Counted from the first letter of the stretch, positions 26,825-36,530 are shown. The stretch is 64,000 nucleotides of DNA from Pseudomonadota bacterium (GCA_009926615.1 RFOM01000003.1:41191-105190); one strand, 5' to 3'. The notes: generated by a model from the sequence alone, not told the origin. Made by a program: numbers and translations.

Positions 26825-28517
26825 TCTGCTGGACTTTGAGTTTTACATTCAGCCCGGCCGCGCACTTCTGTTGCTCGAAGCCGAAAATCTGCTGACACGT
26901 ATTCCGGCCGAGGACTCCGTGCTGCGCAGAAATTTTGAAATCAACACCCGCGAACACCGAATCATCTGGGATACAAGAAAAATTGCCGCTGCCGGCCAAA
27001 AGGAACCGGTTCTCTTTGTAGCTCTCAAGACACACAGGTTTGATGCACATGCCGAGGTCGCCCGCCTTTTAAATCTGGGCTATTTCGTCATCGCTCAGGA
27101 GGAACACCTGAAGTTGTCCGTCGATACAGATCAATTTGCAGCGGACGGACAATGGCAAAATGAGCTCCTCAGCCATCCGAACCTGATTTGTGTCAATTCG
27201 AGCGAAAAAGCCAAAAATCTTCTGCTCGAAACAGTCTGCCGTCTGAAATCGGAAGACTGGACCACGTTGGCAATTACCGGCACGAACGGAAAGACAAGCA
27301 CCACCCAGATCGCTTCTTCGATGCTTGAAAAACTCAGCGGGAAAGATGTTCTGAGACTTGGTACTCTTGGAATTCAGATTGCCGGCCGTCTTTATGACAA
27401 CCCCTTCCCGACTCAGCCCGACTACGCGGGTTTGCTGGCTTCCCTTCGTATGGCGGAAGAACATTTTTCATGCGGGCAGCTGGTTATGGAGGCTACAAGT
27501 ATAGGAATTGCGGAGGGACGTCTGGGCGGATGGAAAGTCCAGTGTGCCGCTTTCCTGAACCTGTCGCAGGACCACCTCGACTATCATGGCACGATGGATA
27601 AATATCTCGACGCGAAATTGGATCTGTTTCGCCGGCATCTCGCGCCGGCAGGACAACTTGCCGTCAATTGCAACGATTCCTGCCGCGATAAAGTCCTGTC
27701 GGCAGCAGCCGGTAAAAAGAGATACTGCGTCGGATTCGGTGACACGGCGTACCGCGATCATTTTTTTTCAAAAGCGGGACCGCTTTTTGGTGATGTCCGT
27801 TACCTCGAACTCAGTCACCGCCGCTCATCGGTTCACGGAATCGCCGGTCAGTGGACACTCTGGTTAAGCCCTCAGCAAAGCTTGAATCAGTGTCAATATT
27901 CATTTCATCTTCTCGGTGAAGTTCAGCACGAGAACGTTACTGCGGCAGCCGCCATGATGATTGCGCTCGGCTACCCGCTCAATCAGATTGCCGCCGTCTG
28001 TCCGCAGGTGGATGCCATCCGCGGAAGGCTCGAGCCGGTGACTGTGGCAGACAATTCCTGCAAGCCCGCCGTACTCGTGGATTACGCGCACTCTCCCGAT
28101 GCACTGGAAAAAACCCTGAAGACCTGCAGAGAACTCATTAAAGGTGACGGACGACTGATTTGTGTTTTTGGCTGCGGAGGCGACCGTGATCCGACCAAGC
28201 GCCCGCTCATGGGGCGTATAGCGGTTCAATTGGCAGACAGGATCTGGATCACGTCCGACAATCCGCGCACCGAAGATCCTCAAAGCATTGTCAACGACAT
28301 TGCCGGAGGCGCTCAGGTTGAAAACACGGGCAAAGTGCAAATCGAAATTGATCGTAAAAATGCCATTTTCAAAGCAATCGGAGAGTCCTCTGAAAAAGAC
28401 ATAGTGCTCATTGCAGGCAAAGGCCATGAAGATTACCAAATCATCGGCTCTGCCAAATTTCCGTTCTCAGACTCCGAGACAGCTCGACAGGCGCTCAACG
28501 GAAAACGTAGAGTCTAA
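26814..28517 (+). CDS. murE: UDP-MurNAc-L-Ala-D-Glu ligase MurE (meso-DAP type)
   Basis: Adds the third amino acid to the peptidoglycan stem using ATP. The P-loop TGTNGKTSTT lies near residue 158, and the catalytic region reads DNPRTEDP in the C-terminal domain. The DNPR motif is that of enzymes selecting meso-diaminopimelate, while lysine enzymes differ. GCGGDRDPTKRPLMG and GKGHEDYQ are also present. At 567 residues it is about 70 longer than E. coli MurE, mainly by an extended N-terminal region and insertions. The start ATG overlaps ftsI by 11 bases. No murF follows, although it often does in other genomes. Confidence 0.95.
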   Translation: MLDNLLDFEFYIQPGRALLLLEAENLLTRIPAEDSVLRRNFEINTREHRIIWDTRKIAAAGQKEPVLFVALKTHRFDAHAEVARLLNLGYFVIAQEEHLKLSVDTDQFAADGQWQNELLSHPNLICVNSSEKAKNLLLETVCRLKSEDWTTLAITGTNGKTSTTQIASSMLEKLSGKDVLRLGTLGIQIAGRLYDNPFPTQPDYAGLLASLRMAEEHFSCGQLVMEATSIGIAEGRLGGWKVQCAAFLNLSQDHLDYHGTMDKYLDAKLDLFRRHLAPAGQLAVNCNDSCRDKVLSAAAGKKRYCVGFGDTAYRDHFFSKAGPLFGDVRYLELSHRRSSVHGIAGQWTLWLSPQQSLNQCQYSFHLLGEVQHENVTAAAAMMIALGYPLNQIAAVCPQVDAIRGRLEPVTVADNSCKPAVLVDYAHSPDALEKTLKTCRELIKGDGRLICVFGCGGDRDPTKRPLMGRIAVQLADRIWITSDNPRTEDPQSIVNDIAGGAQVENTGKVQIEIDRKNAIFKAIGESSEKDIVLIAGKGHEDYQIIGSAKFPFSDSETARQALNGKRRV

Positions 28518-28541
28518 TGTATAACGGAGAATTCATCGCGC

Positions 28542-29648
28542 ATGTTACTTGCACTCATACAAAAATTTACAATTTATGAGCCCAAACTCAACGCTCTGAC
28601 TTATTTGTCGAGCCGTGCAATCCTTGCGATCATAACATCGATATTAATCTCACTCGCAATATATCCGCGCTTCATTATGCGGCTCCGCGCAATGAAGTTG
28701 GGACAACCGATCCGCGAACTCGGACCTGCGACTCATCTCGAGAAAAAGGGCACACCGACAATGGGCGGTGTTGTCATCCTGTTCGCAACGCTTCTGAGTG
28801 CATTGTTGTGGACGGATCTCAGGAATCATCACCTGTGGACTTTGACAATTGTATCGCTTGCATTCGGTGCGGTCGGATTCCTTGATGATTACCTGAAAAT
28901 TTCCAAGAAGAATCCAAAAGGCCTCGCGAGCCGTTACAAATACATCGGTCTCTCCATCGGCGCATGCATTGCTCTGGCTTGGCATTTCAATCAGCCGGGC
29001 ACACTTGATGTGTCTGCATCCACCCGCTCCAGCCTCTCGGTCATTTATCTTCCCTTTCTGAAAGATGTATCCATAAACCTCGGTTGGCTTTACGTGCCGT
29101 TCGCATATCTGGTTCTCGTCGGTTCCAGTAATGCCGTGAACCTGACAGACGGTCTCGACGGCCTCGTCATCGGTCCGGTCATCACCTGCTCGATCGCGCT
29201 GCTTGTGCTGAGTTATGTGACGGGAAATATCGTGGTCGCGAAATACCTCTACTACCATACCGTGGCAGGTGCGGGTGAAATTACCGTTTTTCTGGCTGCG
29301 CTGATCGGAAGTTCTATCGGCTTTCTTTGGTACAACACATGGCCCGCGCAAATTTTTATGGGAGATTCGGGCGCACTCCCGCTGGGCGGCATCTTGGGCG
29401 CTGTGGCCATGATTACTGGCCACGAAATTCTTCTGGTGATTATGGGCGGCATCTTTGTCGTCGAGGCTCTCTCCGTCATCATTCAGGTGGGATCTTTTAA
29501 AATAAGGCAAAAAAGAGTTTTCCGTATGGCACCCATCCATCATCATTTCGAAAAAGGCGGGTGGCCTGAACAGAAAATCACCATACGGGCTTGGATTATA
29601 AGCCTGATTCTCGCATTGGTGAGCATTTTGACCCTGAAGCTGAGATAA
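28542..29648 (+). CDS. mraY: Phospho-MurNAc-pentapeptide translocase MraY
   Basis: An integral membrane enzyme that attaches phospho-MurNAc-pentapeptide to undecaprenyl phosphate, forming lipid I. It has 368 residues and about ten transmembrane segments. The motifs include the MGG-containing loop GTPTMGG, FLDDYLKI, NLTDGLDGL, GDSGALPLGG, and MAPIHHHFEKGGW, which hold the catalytic Asp and His residues. It directly follows murE by about 25 bases and precedes murD by three, so murE-mraY-murD look like one operon. The length is normal for the family. Confidence 0.97.
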   Translation: MLLALIQKFTIYEPKLNALTYLSSRAILAIITSILISLAIYPRFIMRLRAMKLGQPIRELGPATHLEKKGTPTMGGVVILFATLLSALLWTDLRNHHLWTLTIVSLAFGAVGFLDDYLKISKKNPKGLASRYKYIGLSIGACIALAWHFNQPGTLDVSASTRSSLSVIYLPFLKDVSINLGWLYVPFAYLVLVGSSNAVNLTDGLDGLVIGPVITCSIALLVLSYVTGNIVVAKYLYYHTVAGAGEITVFLAALIGSSIGFLWYNTWPAQIFMGDSGALPLGGILGAVAMITGHEILLVIMGGIFVVEALSVIIQVGSFKIRQKRVFRMAPIHHHFEKGGWPEQKITIRAWIISLILALVSILTLKLR

Positions 29649-29651
29649 CAA

Positions 29652-31241
29652 ATGAATGTGCACGGAAAAAAGATCTGGGTTGTCGGCGCTGCCCGCAGCG
29701 GGATCGCGGCCGCGAGACTGCTTAAATATCACGGTGCAGATGTTTTCGTGACGGACTCAAATACAATCGATGCCGCACAGAAGAAGGTACTCGAAGATTT
29801 GCAGATCCCGTTTGAAGAAAACGGTCACTCAATTGATCGCATGCTCAAAGATGCGCAGCTCGTTGTTCTTTCACCGAGCATCCCGCTGGACAGAGCTCTC
29901 CCCTTCGCCGTTATACGGGCAGGTATTCCGATCGCGGGAGAAATTGAGGTCGCCTCTTGGTTTTTACCGAAGGACTCAATCGTCGTCGGAATCACCGGCA
30001 CCAACGGCAAGAGCACCACAACGCACTATGCCAGTCAGCTTTTCAGGCGCGGCGGCCGAAAGGCTGTGGCCTGCGGAAACATTGGCCTTCCTTTGGCCGA
30101 CACCCTGCTTGACCCGTCGGGCTTTGATGCCTTCATTGTCGAACTGAGCAGCTACCAGCTGGAGACGACTCAAAATTTAAGACCGGATGTCAGTATTTTT
30201 CTCAATCTGCAGAATGATCATCTTGCCCGATACGGCACGATGGAAGAATATCTCAAAGCCAAATGGCGTTTGGTCATGATGACAAAAAGCGGCGGACTGA
30301 CGGTGATTGAGGAGAGTGTCCTGCGCCGCGCCGTTGCTGCAGGCTTACCTTTGCCGGACTGCAGGATCGTGGTTTTTCGCGCCGAATCTTCGCCGCAGCT
30401 GCACACTGAAGCATCGTCCGCCGCCCATGTTTCAACAGCTCCGACCCAAGGTCCGTCACAGCTTCTGCGAACCCTTCCCCGTCCCGCATACGGACAACTC
30501 AAGCTCATTCCGCTGCAATGCCTCTTGCCGGAATCTGACATCAGTGTGCTGCAAATCACGTCCGGTACAGGCACGGCGCATCCCGAAGAAGTTCATCTCC
30601 GCTTGGGCTCGCTGCAGTCCGGAGTCGTTGAGGAGAATTTTACGGTCAAAAATCCTGTCCTCGAAGGTCATCACAACCAATTGAATATTGCCGCAGCCGG
30701 CATCGCAGCACGGCACGCGGGAATCACCCTGAAGAACATTTGTGAACAGTGGGAAGCGGCAACATCGGTGTATGTGCATCTTCCGCACCGGCTTGAAGAA
30801 GTGTGCAAGGGAGCGGTGCTGAGAAATTCGCACGGGGACCTTAAAAAAATTAGAGCCATCAACGACTCAAAAGCGACGAATGTGGAAAGCACTGTCGTCG
30901 CGGTCAAAAGCTTCAGCAAACAGGTTCGTCTGCTTCTGGGCGGAGAGCCCAAGGGCGACCTTTACAGCGATCTTATTCCATTTCTCGGTAATCAAATTTG
31001 CAGGATATATCCCTTCGGAAAAGCCGCACCCCTGATTTGTGCTCAATTATCAAATGCGGAAAGTTATTTGGCCGAGCCCAGCGTCAAAATGACCGATGCA
31101 GCGTCCAAGGCATTTGATGACGCTTCGGACGGAGATATTGTTTTGCTGAGTCCGGCATGCGCCAGCTTTGATGAATTCATGAATTTCGAGCATCGGGGAG
31201 ATGTTTTCAGGAGTTGGGTCACAGATCGGTCAAAGAACTAA
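29652..31241 (+). CDS. murD: UDP-MurNAc-L-alanine:D-glutamate ligase MurD
   Basis: Adds D-glutamate to UDP-MurNAc-L-Ala with ATP. It shows the N-terminal Rossmann VVGAARSGIAAARLL, the P-loop TGTNGKSTTTH (about 115), ELSSYQLE, and the late NDSKATN motif. At 529 residues it is about 90 longer than E. coli MurD: a polar, Ser/Thr/Pro-rich insertion lies in the central domain between LRRAVAAGLP and the conserved EGHHNQLN, at about residues 235-320. The rest is normal, so I think it is functional. Its last 41 bases overlap the extended frame of ftsW, but not the start I prefer there. Confidence 0.95.
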   Translation: MNVHGKKIWVVGAARSGIAAARLLKYHGADVFVTDSNTIDAAQKKVLEDLQIPFEENGHSIDRMLKDAQLVVLSPSIPLDRALPFAVIRAGIPIAGEIEVASWFLPKDSIVVGITGTNGKSTTTHYASQLFRRGGRKAVACGNIGLPLADTLLDPSGFDAFIVELSSYQLETTQNLRPDVSIFLNLQNDHLARYGTMEEYLKAKWRLVMMTKSGGLTVIEESVLRRAVAAGLPLPDCRIVVFRAESSPQLHTEASSAAHVSTAPTQGPSQLLRTLPRPAYGQLKLIPLQCLLPESDISVLQITSGTGTAHPEEVHLRLGSLQSGVVEENFTVKNPVLEGHHNQLNIAAAGIAARHAGITLKNICEQWEAATSVYVHLPHRLEEVCKGAVLRNSHGDLKKIRAINDSKATNVESTVVAVKSFSKQVRLLLGGEPKGDLYSDLIPFLGNQICRIYPFGKAAPLICAQLSNAESYLAEPSVKMTDAASKAFDDASDGDIVLLSPACASFDEFMNFEHRGDVFRSWVTDRSKN

Positions 31242-31290
31242 GCAATGCGGCAATGATGCGGTTTCGCAAGTCTATCGGCAGGGGGCCTTC

Positions 31291-32433
31291 GTGAATTCAA
31301 AAACTGACGGCAGCTACAGCCCTTTTCACGCATACGGCGGCCAGACCATCTGGTTCCCCGTTGTTGCATTGCTGTCCTTCGGACTGCTCTTTGTTTACAG
31401 CGCATCCAGTGTTTATGCAGGGCAAAAATACGGAGACGAATTTCTGTTTGCCAAAAAACAGCTGCTCTATATTTTGCCCGGTGTGATTGCAGCATATGCC
31501 GGTGCACGTTATCCGCTGGCCAAAATCCGCGAACGTGCCGGCATGCTTTTTATTGCAGCGGTCGGATTGACGTTGCTGACTCTTGTTCCGGGGATTGGCA
31601 AGAAGATTCTGGGAGCGAGCCGGTGGATTTCCTTGGCGGGTTTTCAGCTTCAACCAAGCGAATTCCTCAAAATTGCTTCAATTCTGTTTTTTGCCAAAGT
31701 TCTTGCCGAAAAAGAAATCAGTTTGTTGCGGTGCGCGACTGTCATCCTCAGTTTTCTTGCTCTTTGGAAACAACCCGACTTCGGATCATCGGTCATTCTT
31801 CTGACCGGAATATTGGCCGTTCTATTTTTTAAAGGAATCCCCAAACGGTATTTTTTCGGCGGCGTTGCGCTGCTGATACCGGTCGTAGGTATTTTGGCTG
31901 TTGCCGCGCCCTACAGACTGAAAAGGCTGATTACATTTCTCGACCCTTTTGCCGACCCGCTGGGCTCCGGATTTCAGGTGATCCAGTCTTTTGTCGCTAT
32001 CGCCAGCGGCGGACTTTTCGGAAAGGGACTTGGAGGCAGCCAGCAAAAGCTTTTCTTTTTGCCGGAGGCTCACACTGACTTTATTTTATCGGTCATCGGC
32101 GAGGAGATGGGCTTTGTCGGACTCGCAATAATCATGCTGATTTACGGAATGCTGTTTTTTTCAATTCTTCAGGTTCTTGTTGCCGTCAAATGCCAATTTT
32201 CAAAGATGCTGACTGCCGGTCTGTTAACGATGTTTGCTTCTTCCACTCTTATCAACATGGGAGTGTGTGCGGGACTTCTGCCGACCAAAGGCCTCACGCT
32301 TCCCTTTATTTCCTCGGGCGGTTCATCGCTCGTCGCAAATCTTTTTGCCATCGGACTGCTGGCACAAATTCACGCGGAGGCGTACATCCGTCAGCACGGA
32401 GGATTTTCGAGAGATGTTCAAAGCCATCGATAG
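31291..32433 (+). CDS. ftsW: FtsW, SEDS-family septal glycosyltransferase
   Basis: A polytopic SEDS protein (about ten transmembrane helices) that polymerises lipid II at the septum with FtsI. Characteristic motifs are FLYSA-like LFVYSASSVYAG near the N-terminus, ISLAGFQLQPSEFLKI (the conserved QPSE), the long loop with GLGGSQQKLFFLPEAHTDFI (the catalytic Asp region), and GLTLPFISSGGSSL near the C-terminus. The frame is open back to 31201 inside murD, but GTG 31291, preceded by AGGGGG, gives 380 residues and starts just before the first helix. It overlaps murC by 20 bases. murG, which usually sits between ftsW and murC, is absent. Confidence 0.93.
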   Translation: MNSKTDGSYSPFHAYGGQTIWFPVVALLSFGLLFVYSASSVYAGQKYGDEFLFAKKQLLYILPGVIAAYAGARYPLAKIRERAGMLFIAAVGLTLLTLVPGIGKKILGASRWISLAGFQLQPSEFLKIASILFFAKVLAEKEISLLRCATVILSFLALWKQPDFGSSVILLTGILAVLFFKGIPKRYFFGGVALLIPVVGILAVAAPYRLKRLITFLDPFADPLGSGFQVIQSFVAIASGGLFGKGLGGSQQKLFFLPEAHTDFILSVIGEEMGFVGLAIIMLIYGMLFFSILQVLVAVKCQFSKMLTAGLLTMFASSTLINMGVCAGLLPTKGLTLPFISSGGSSLVANLFAIGLLAQIHAEAYIRQHGGFSRDVQSHR

Positions 32434-33829
32434 GATTCATTTTATTGGTATCGGCGGAAGCGGCATGTCGGGGCTGGCGGAAGTCCTCCTGAATCTCGGA
32501 TATTCAGTCAGCGGAAGTGACCTGAAAAATTCCCCGATCGTGGAACGGCTGAGAGGCCTCGGGGCCAAAATTTACAACTCTCATGAACCCTCCCAGATTG
32601 AAAATGTACAGGTCGTGGTTGTCAGCAGTGCGATCAATTCTGCCAATCCGGAGATTAATGCAGCTCAAAAAGCGCGTTTACCAATCATTCATCGCTCTGA
32701 AATGCTGGCAGAACTCATGCGTCTCAAATACGGCGTGATCGTCGCCGGAACCCACGGCAAAACGACGACAACAAGCATTCTCGCAAACGTCCTTCACGAT
32801 GCAGGCCTTGATCCGACGGTTGTGATTGGCGGTATTCTGAACTCCACCCGCTCCAACGCAAAACTGGGTTCGGGAGATTGGTTTCTGGCCGAGGCTGACG
32901 AAAGTGACGGAAGCTTTCTTCGCCTGAGTCCGACGGTCGCGGTTGTCACCAACATCGACCTTGACCACATGGACCACTATTCAAGCTTTGACGAAATACT
33001 TGGAGTTTTCTCGTCCTTTCTTGAAAAAGTTCCTTTCTACGGAGCGGTCTGTGCTTGTATTGACGATTCGGGTGTGCGGCGGGTTCTCCCGCACTTAAGG
33101 CGCAAGATTGTTACTTACGGCTTGTCCGCCGATGCGGACATTTCGGCGGCCGATATCATTCATCACGGTTCGGTCACGGAATTCACTCCCGTCATCCGCG
33201 GAAAACGCATGCCGGCTGTCCGCCTGCAAATGCCCGGCAAATACAATGTTCTCAATTCTCTGGCGAGTTTCGCCGTTGGCAGCGTTTTGGACTTTGCACC
33301 GGAACGGGTGGGCGAGTCGATATCCGGATTTCAGGGAGTTCTTCACCGGTTTACCCAACTCGGCGAAGCGGATGGCGTTATGGTCGTCGACGACTACGCC
33401 CATAACCCCAAAAAGATAGCCACAGTCCTTGAAGGTGTGCGGGAAAGCTGGCCCGACCATGCCGTATGCGCAGTGTTTCAGCCACACCGATATTCGCGCG
33501 TCAAGCATTTGGCGGACGAGTTTTCACGGGCCTTCGCGGCTGCCGACCACGTGGTGGTGACCCCTGTCTATGCCGCCGGCGAAAGCCCGATTGAGGGCTG
33601 TGATCACGAGAGCTTAGCGGGCCGCATTCGCAGCGTGTCTTTTTCGTCGTCGCCCCTGTCAGTCACGACCTGTCAAAACCTCGACCAAGCGGTATCCCTC
33701 GCAACCTCTTTCGCATGCCAACATAGGATGGGCGGGAACGGACGGCGGGGTGTCATCATCATCAGCCTCGGTGCGGGTGACGTTCAGTCCGTTGGTCCGA
33801 TGATACTGAAGAAGCTGAGTGTCTCGTGA
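32414..33829 (+). CDS. murC: UDP-N-acetylmuramate:L-alanine ligase MurC
   Basis: Adds L-alanine to UDP-MurNAc with ATP. The N-terminal HFIGIGGSGMSGLAE is the nucleotide-binding start, the P-loop GTHGKTTTTS lies near residue 113, and AEADESDGSF and VVDDYAHNPKKI follow, as does the PHRYSR motif of the C-terminal domain. It is 471 residues, a normal length. I chose ATG 32414, inside the last bases of ftsW (20-base overlap), because homologous sequence starts at that point; the frame is open further upstream inside ftsW. ftsQ follows within seven bases. No murB follows. Confidence 0.96.
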   Translation: MFKAIDRIHFIGIGGSGMSGLAEVLLNLGYSVSGSDLKNSPIVERLRGLGAKIYNSHEPSQIENVQVVVVSSAINSANPEINAAQKARLPIIHRSEMLAELMRLKYGVIVAGTHGKTTTTSILANVLHDAGLDPTVVIGGILNSTRSNAKLGSGDWFLAEADESDGSFLRLSPTVAVVTNIDLDHMDHYSSFDEILGVFSSFLEKVPFYGAVCACIDDSGVRRVLPHLRRKIVTYGLSADADISAADIIHHGSVTEFTPVIRGKRMPAVRLQMPGKYNVLNSLASFAVGSVLDFAPERVGESISGFQGVLHRFTQLGEADGVMVVDDYAHNPKKIATVLEGVRESWPDHAVCAVFQPHRYSRVKHLADEFSRAFAAADHVVVTPVYAAGESPIEGCDHESLAGRIRSVSFSSSPLSVTTCQNLDQAVSLATSFACQHRMGGNGRRGVIIISLGAGDVQSVGPMILKKLSVS

Positions 33830-33835
33830 GGGGTC

Positions 33836-34960
33836 ATGTCTCAACTCAAAAAGCAGAGCATTGCCGGAAGGAAAAATTCCCGCCGCAGCAAACACTCTCA
33901 AACAGCACAGAAAGCAAGTCGCGGCGGCGGAGCACTTTCCGTTGTCGTTTCGTCGTGCCGAACTGCGGCCCGCATGCTCGGTGCTGTTGGCAAACCCTGC
34001 CTCAATGCAGCTAAAAAATGGCCCCGCGTGACCATTGCGGTCTCCTTGGGTTGCGGAGCTTTGCTGGCAGCAGGTTATGGAATCAATCTGGCGATGTCGT
34101 CCATAACCCAATCTCTGCCCCGTTCTGTTGAAATAAACAGCCCAAGACAAGCGCTGCACGAAACGATCTCGCGCATGACCAACGACACTCTGAATTCTGC
34201 GCGGCAGGAAGAGTGGAGCCGCAGCGCTTTGACCGACAAACTGCTCTCCCGCCTCAGCCTCGTGGACGGAGTTGATGAAGTTTCCATTCGCTCGGGACTG
34301 GACAAAAAATTAATTATTGATGTGGCTGCACAGGCACCTGTTTTGGTCGTCGTCGGAAAAGGCTCCGAAAGAATTCTTGTCGGCAACAAGTTCAAAATCA
34401 TTGCCCGAAATCTGAATATCAACGAATACAGCAATCTCCCGTTGATTGAAGCTCCTGAGCTGAACCTGCAGACGCAGACACCGCGCGAAAGACGGAAGAC
34501 CCATCGCGGACTGTTCGTCAAACCGGCTTCAACCTCCGATTCAGCCATCCGCTGGATCAGTCAGCAGGCACTTAAAATTGTCTCACTCCACAAGTCCGGC
34601 AAAATATCTTCGGATCTTGAAAAAATTGTTTGGCGAAGCTCAGGCGGTTTTTCTGCTGTGCTCAGGCATCAGGATGACTCGGCCGGACAAAAAACGACCG
34701 CGCAGCCGGCTGCCGTTGCCCTGCCCGCGGGCTCCGGCACAAACACAGCCGAGACACTGACCGCAGGCGCCCCGAAAAGGACTTTTGTGATCCTCGGCGA
34801 GGGAAAATTCGAAGAGAAATTTGGAAGGCTTGAGCAGGTCCTTCAGGATATGCGTCTGAAGCAAAAATTGATTGAACAGATAGATTTGGCATTCTCGGAC
34901 AAGGCCATCATCCGCATGTCGGAAAACCTGTCTGAAGTCAAACGCGGAGGAGTCCAATGA
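33836..34960 (+). CDS. ftsQ: FtsQ-like cell division protein
   Basis: A 374-residue bitopic protein in the usual ftsQ place between murC and ftsA. A long basic, Ser/Lys-rich cytoplasmic N-terminus (about 1-60), one transmembrane segment (VTIAVSLGCGALLAAGYGI, about 64-82), then a periplasmic region with a POTRA-like part (about 125-190: LLSRLSLVDGVDEVSIR and IIDVAAQAPVLVVVG). FtsQ links early and late division proteins. The C-terminal third contains a Pro/Ala-rich insertion (about 285-315). Assignment rests on context and the POTRA pattern. It overlaps ftsA by four bases (ATGA). Confidence 0.85.
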   Translation: MSQLKKQSIAGRKNSRRSKHSQTAQKASRGGGALSVVVSSCRTAARMLGAVGKPCLNAAKKWPRVTIAVSLGCGALLAAGYGINLAMSSITQSLPRSVEINSPRQALHETISRMTNDTLNSARQEEWSRSALTDKLLSRLSLVDGVDEVSIRSGLDKKLIIDVAAQAPVLVVVGKGSERILVGNKFKIIARNLNINEYSNLPLIEAPELNLQTQTPRERRKTHRGLFVKPASTSDSAIRWISQQALKIVSLHKSGKISSDLEKIVWRSSGGFSAVLRHQDDSAGQKTTAQPAAVALPAGSGTNTAETLTAGAPKRTFVILGEGKFEEKFGRLEQVLQDMRLKQKLIEQIDLAFSDKAIIRMSENLSEVKRGGVQ

Positions 34961-36300
34961 ACGAGTCTAAAACACCCGCCGAGTACAGTGTCGGACTCAA
35001 CATCGGTGCCTCACATTGCAGACTTGTTGTCGGGACAGCGCAAATTAATTCCACAGAACTGCTGACAGGTTTCTCCGGACACGCGGGGTATACTTTTGGA
35101 GAAGAGGATGCTGATTCCAATAACCGGCATTCCAACCGATCATACCACGTGCTTGCCGCTGCCGAGAGTACACACAACGGCATGCGCCGCGGCAACCTTG
35201 TTGATCTTGAATCAGTGACTCAAGCCATCAGAGACGTTGTCGACGAAGTTGAGCGTCAGTCGGGACTCGAAATTGAACAGGTTCGTCTCAGTCTCGCGAG
35301 CACCTCGGCTGTTTCAGAAAACTTCACCGAATCCCTTGCTCTCAAATCCTCCGACATCCGCGACAGTGACCGCGATAAACTTCTTGCCGCCGCAAAGGCG
35401 CACGGCGTTCAGCCCGGACTCGAACAAATTGCGACCCTGACCGGTCATTATATTGTTGACGGACGTCCGGGAATCGTGAATCCGGTCGGAATGTACGGCA
35501 ATTCGCTTGGCGCGCTGTTTCACAGAATCGCAGTTCCGGAATCCGAACTCGAAAACATTATCCGTGCGGTAAACAAAGCCGGACTTCATGTTGAATCGGT
35601 CGGATTTGAGTCACTTGCTTCAGCCGAAGCCGTCCTCGATTCAGACGAACGTGACATGGGTTCCATATGCATCAACTTTGGTGCACACCTGACTCACGTC
35701 GTTGTTTTTGCTTCAGGAACGCCGATTTTCAGCAAGGATTTTCCATTCGGATCGCATCATATTACAAAAGACATTGCGATTGGACTGCGCATCACTCAGA
35801 CCGAAGCCGAAAGAATCAAACGGGATTTTGCGCAGGCCTATTTCAATCCTCAGGATGCCAATGAGTCATTTACTATTCAAACGGCAGAACACCTTGGCGG
35901 AACCCGCCAGTTTACGCGCGGTCAACTGATGCATATTGTCGAACCGCGCGTCCGTGAACTCTTCTCGTTCATTTTTGCTGAACTGAAGAAGCTGAAAGTC
36001 ACGCAATTTGTCTCCAAAGGAGTCGTGCTCACCGGTGGCGGTTCACTGCTTCCCGGCTTGTGCTGGGTGACCGAAGACATTTTCGGAATGAGCGCTCGCG
36101 TCGGTTATCCATTGAATCTCACAGGTGTTACTGAAGGTCTTAGGTCTCCGGTGTGTACATCCGCTTTGGGTCTTTTGTCTCCGATGTTCCGGTCGGACGA
36201 AGAAACCAAAAAGTCGAGCTGGAGATTTCCCGAAGGCGGTCTCATGGGCTGGGCCCGATCGGTCATCGAAAAGCTCAGAGAACCGAATGAAATAACCTGA
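34957..36300 (+). CDS. ftsA: Cell division protein FtsA
   Basis: An actin-like ATPase that tethers FtsZ to the membrane. The N-terminal strand SVGLNIGASHCRLVVG is the phosphate-binding loop. Later segments include GMRRGNLVDLESVTQAI, the 1C subdomain region near HGVQP, and a second phosphate loop around SICINFGAHLTHVVVF, then VLTGGGSLLPGL. A C-terminal amphipathic helix (WARSVIEKLREP) serves as membrane anchor. 447 residues is slightly longer than usual. It ends before an intrinsic terminator, so ftsZ is at least partly transcribed separately. Confidence 0.95.
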   Translation: MNESKTPAEYSVGLNIGASHCRLVVGTAQINSTELLTGFSGHAGYTFGEEDADSNNRHSNRSYHVLAAAESTHNGMRRGNLVDLESVTQAIRDVVDEVERQSGLEIEQVRLSLASTSAVSENFTESLALKSSDIRDSDRDKLLAAAKAHGVQPGLEQIATLTGHYIVDGRPGIVNPVGMYGNSLGALFHRIAVPESELENIIRAVNKAGLHVESVGFESLASAEAVLDSDERDMGSICINFGAHLTHVVVFASGTPIFSKDFPFGSHHITKDIAIGLRITQTEAERIKRDFAQAYFNPQDANESFTIQTAEHLGGTRQFTRGQLMHIVEPRVRELFSFIFAELKKLKVTQFVSKGVVLTGGGSLLPGLCWVTEDIFGMSARVGYPLNLTGVTEGLRSPVCTSALGLLSPMFRSDEETKKSSWRFPEGGLMGWARSVIEKLREPNEIT

Positions 36301-36354
36301 CAACCGGACGGATAAATTTGCGTTCGAAGGTGTGACCGAATCAGTCAAATCAAG

Positions 36355-36376
36355 GGCCGCTTCTGCGGTCTTTTTT
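36355..36376 (+). terminator. Intrinsic terminator after ftsA
   Basis: GGCCGC, a TTCT loop, then GCGGTC (one G-U pair), followed by six T residues. It lies 55 bases after the ftsA stop and separates the main dcw transcript from ftsZ. The stem is short, so it may be leaky. Confidence 0.7.
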
Positions 36377-36387
36377 CTTGCCAGTTT

Positions 36388-36406
36388 TTTGACGAAAAGA
36401 GTCAAA
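36388..36406 (+). promoter_or_regulatory. Inverted repeat and possible -35 region upstream of ftsZ
   Basis: TTTGAC and GTCAAA arms flank a seven-base spacer, GAAAAGA. The left arm overlaps TTGACG, a good -35 hexamer, but I found no convincing -10 at the right distance. GTCAAAT also occurs at about 36344. The repeat could be an operator for ftsZ. Confidence 0.35.
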
Positions 36407-36530
36407 TTTCAAACCGCAGTTGTCATGTAAGTACGCTGCAATCTTTACACATCAAACATCACGCACCTATACTTCAAAAGCTTGGCATCAACAGTTCGGG
36501 CAGCCTGTCCGGCAAAAGGAGCAAACCACC

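Noticed and set aside
29652..31241. MurD as a pseudogene because of its length
   Set aside because: All catalytic motifs are present in one frame; the extra length is a single polar insertion.
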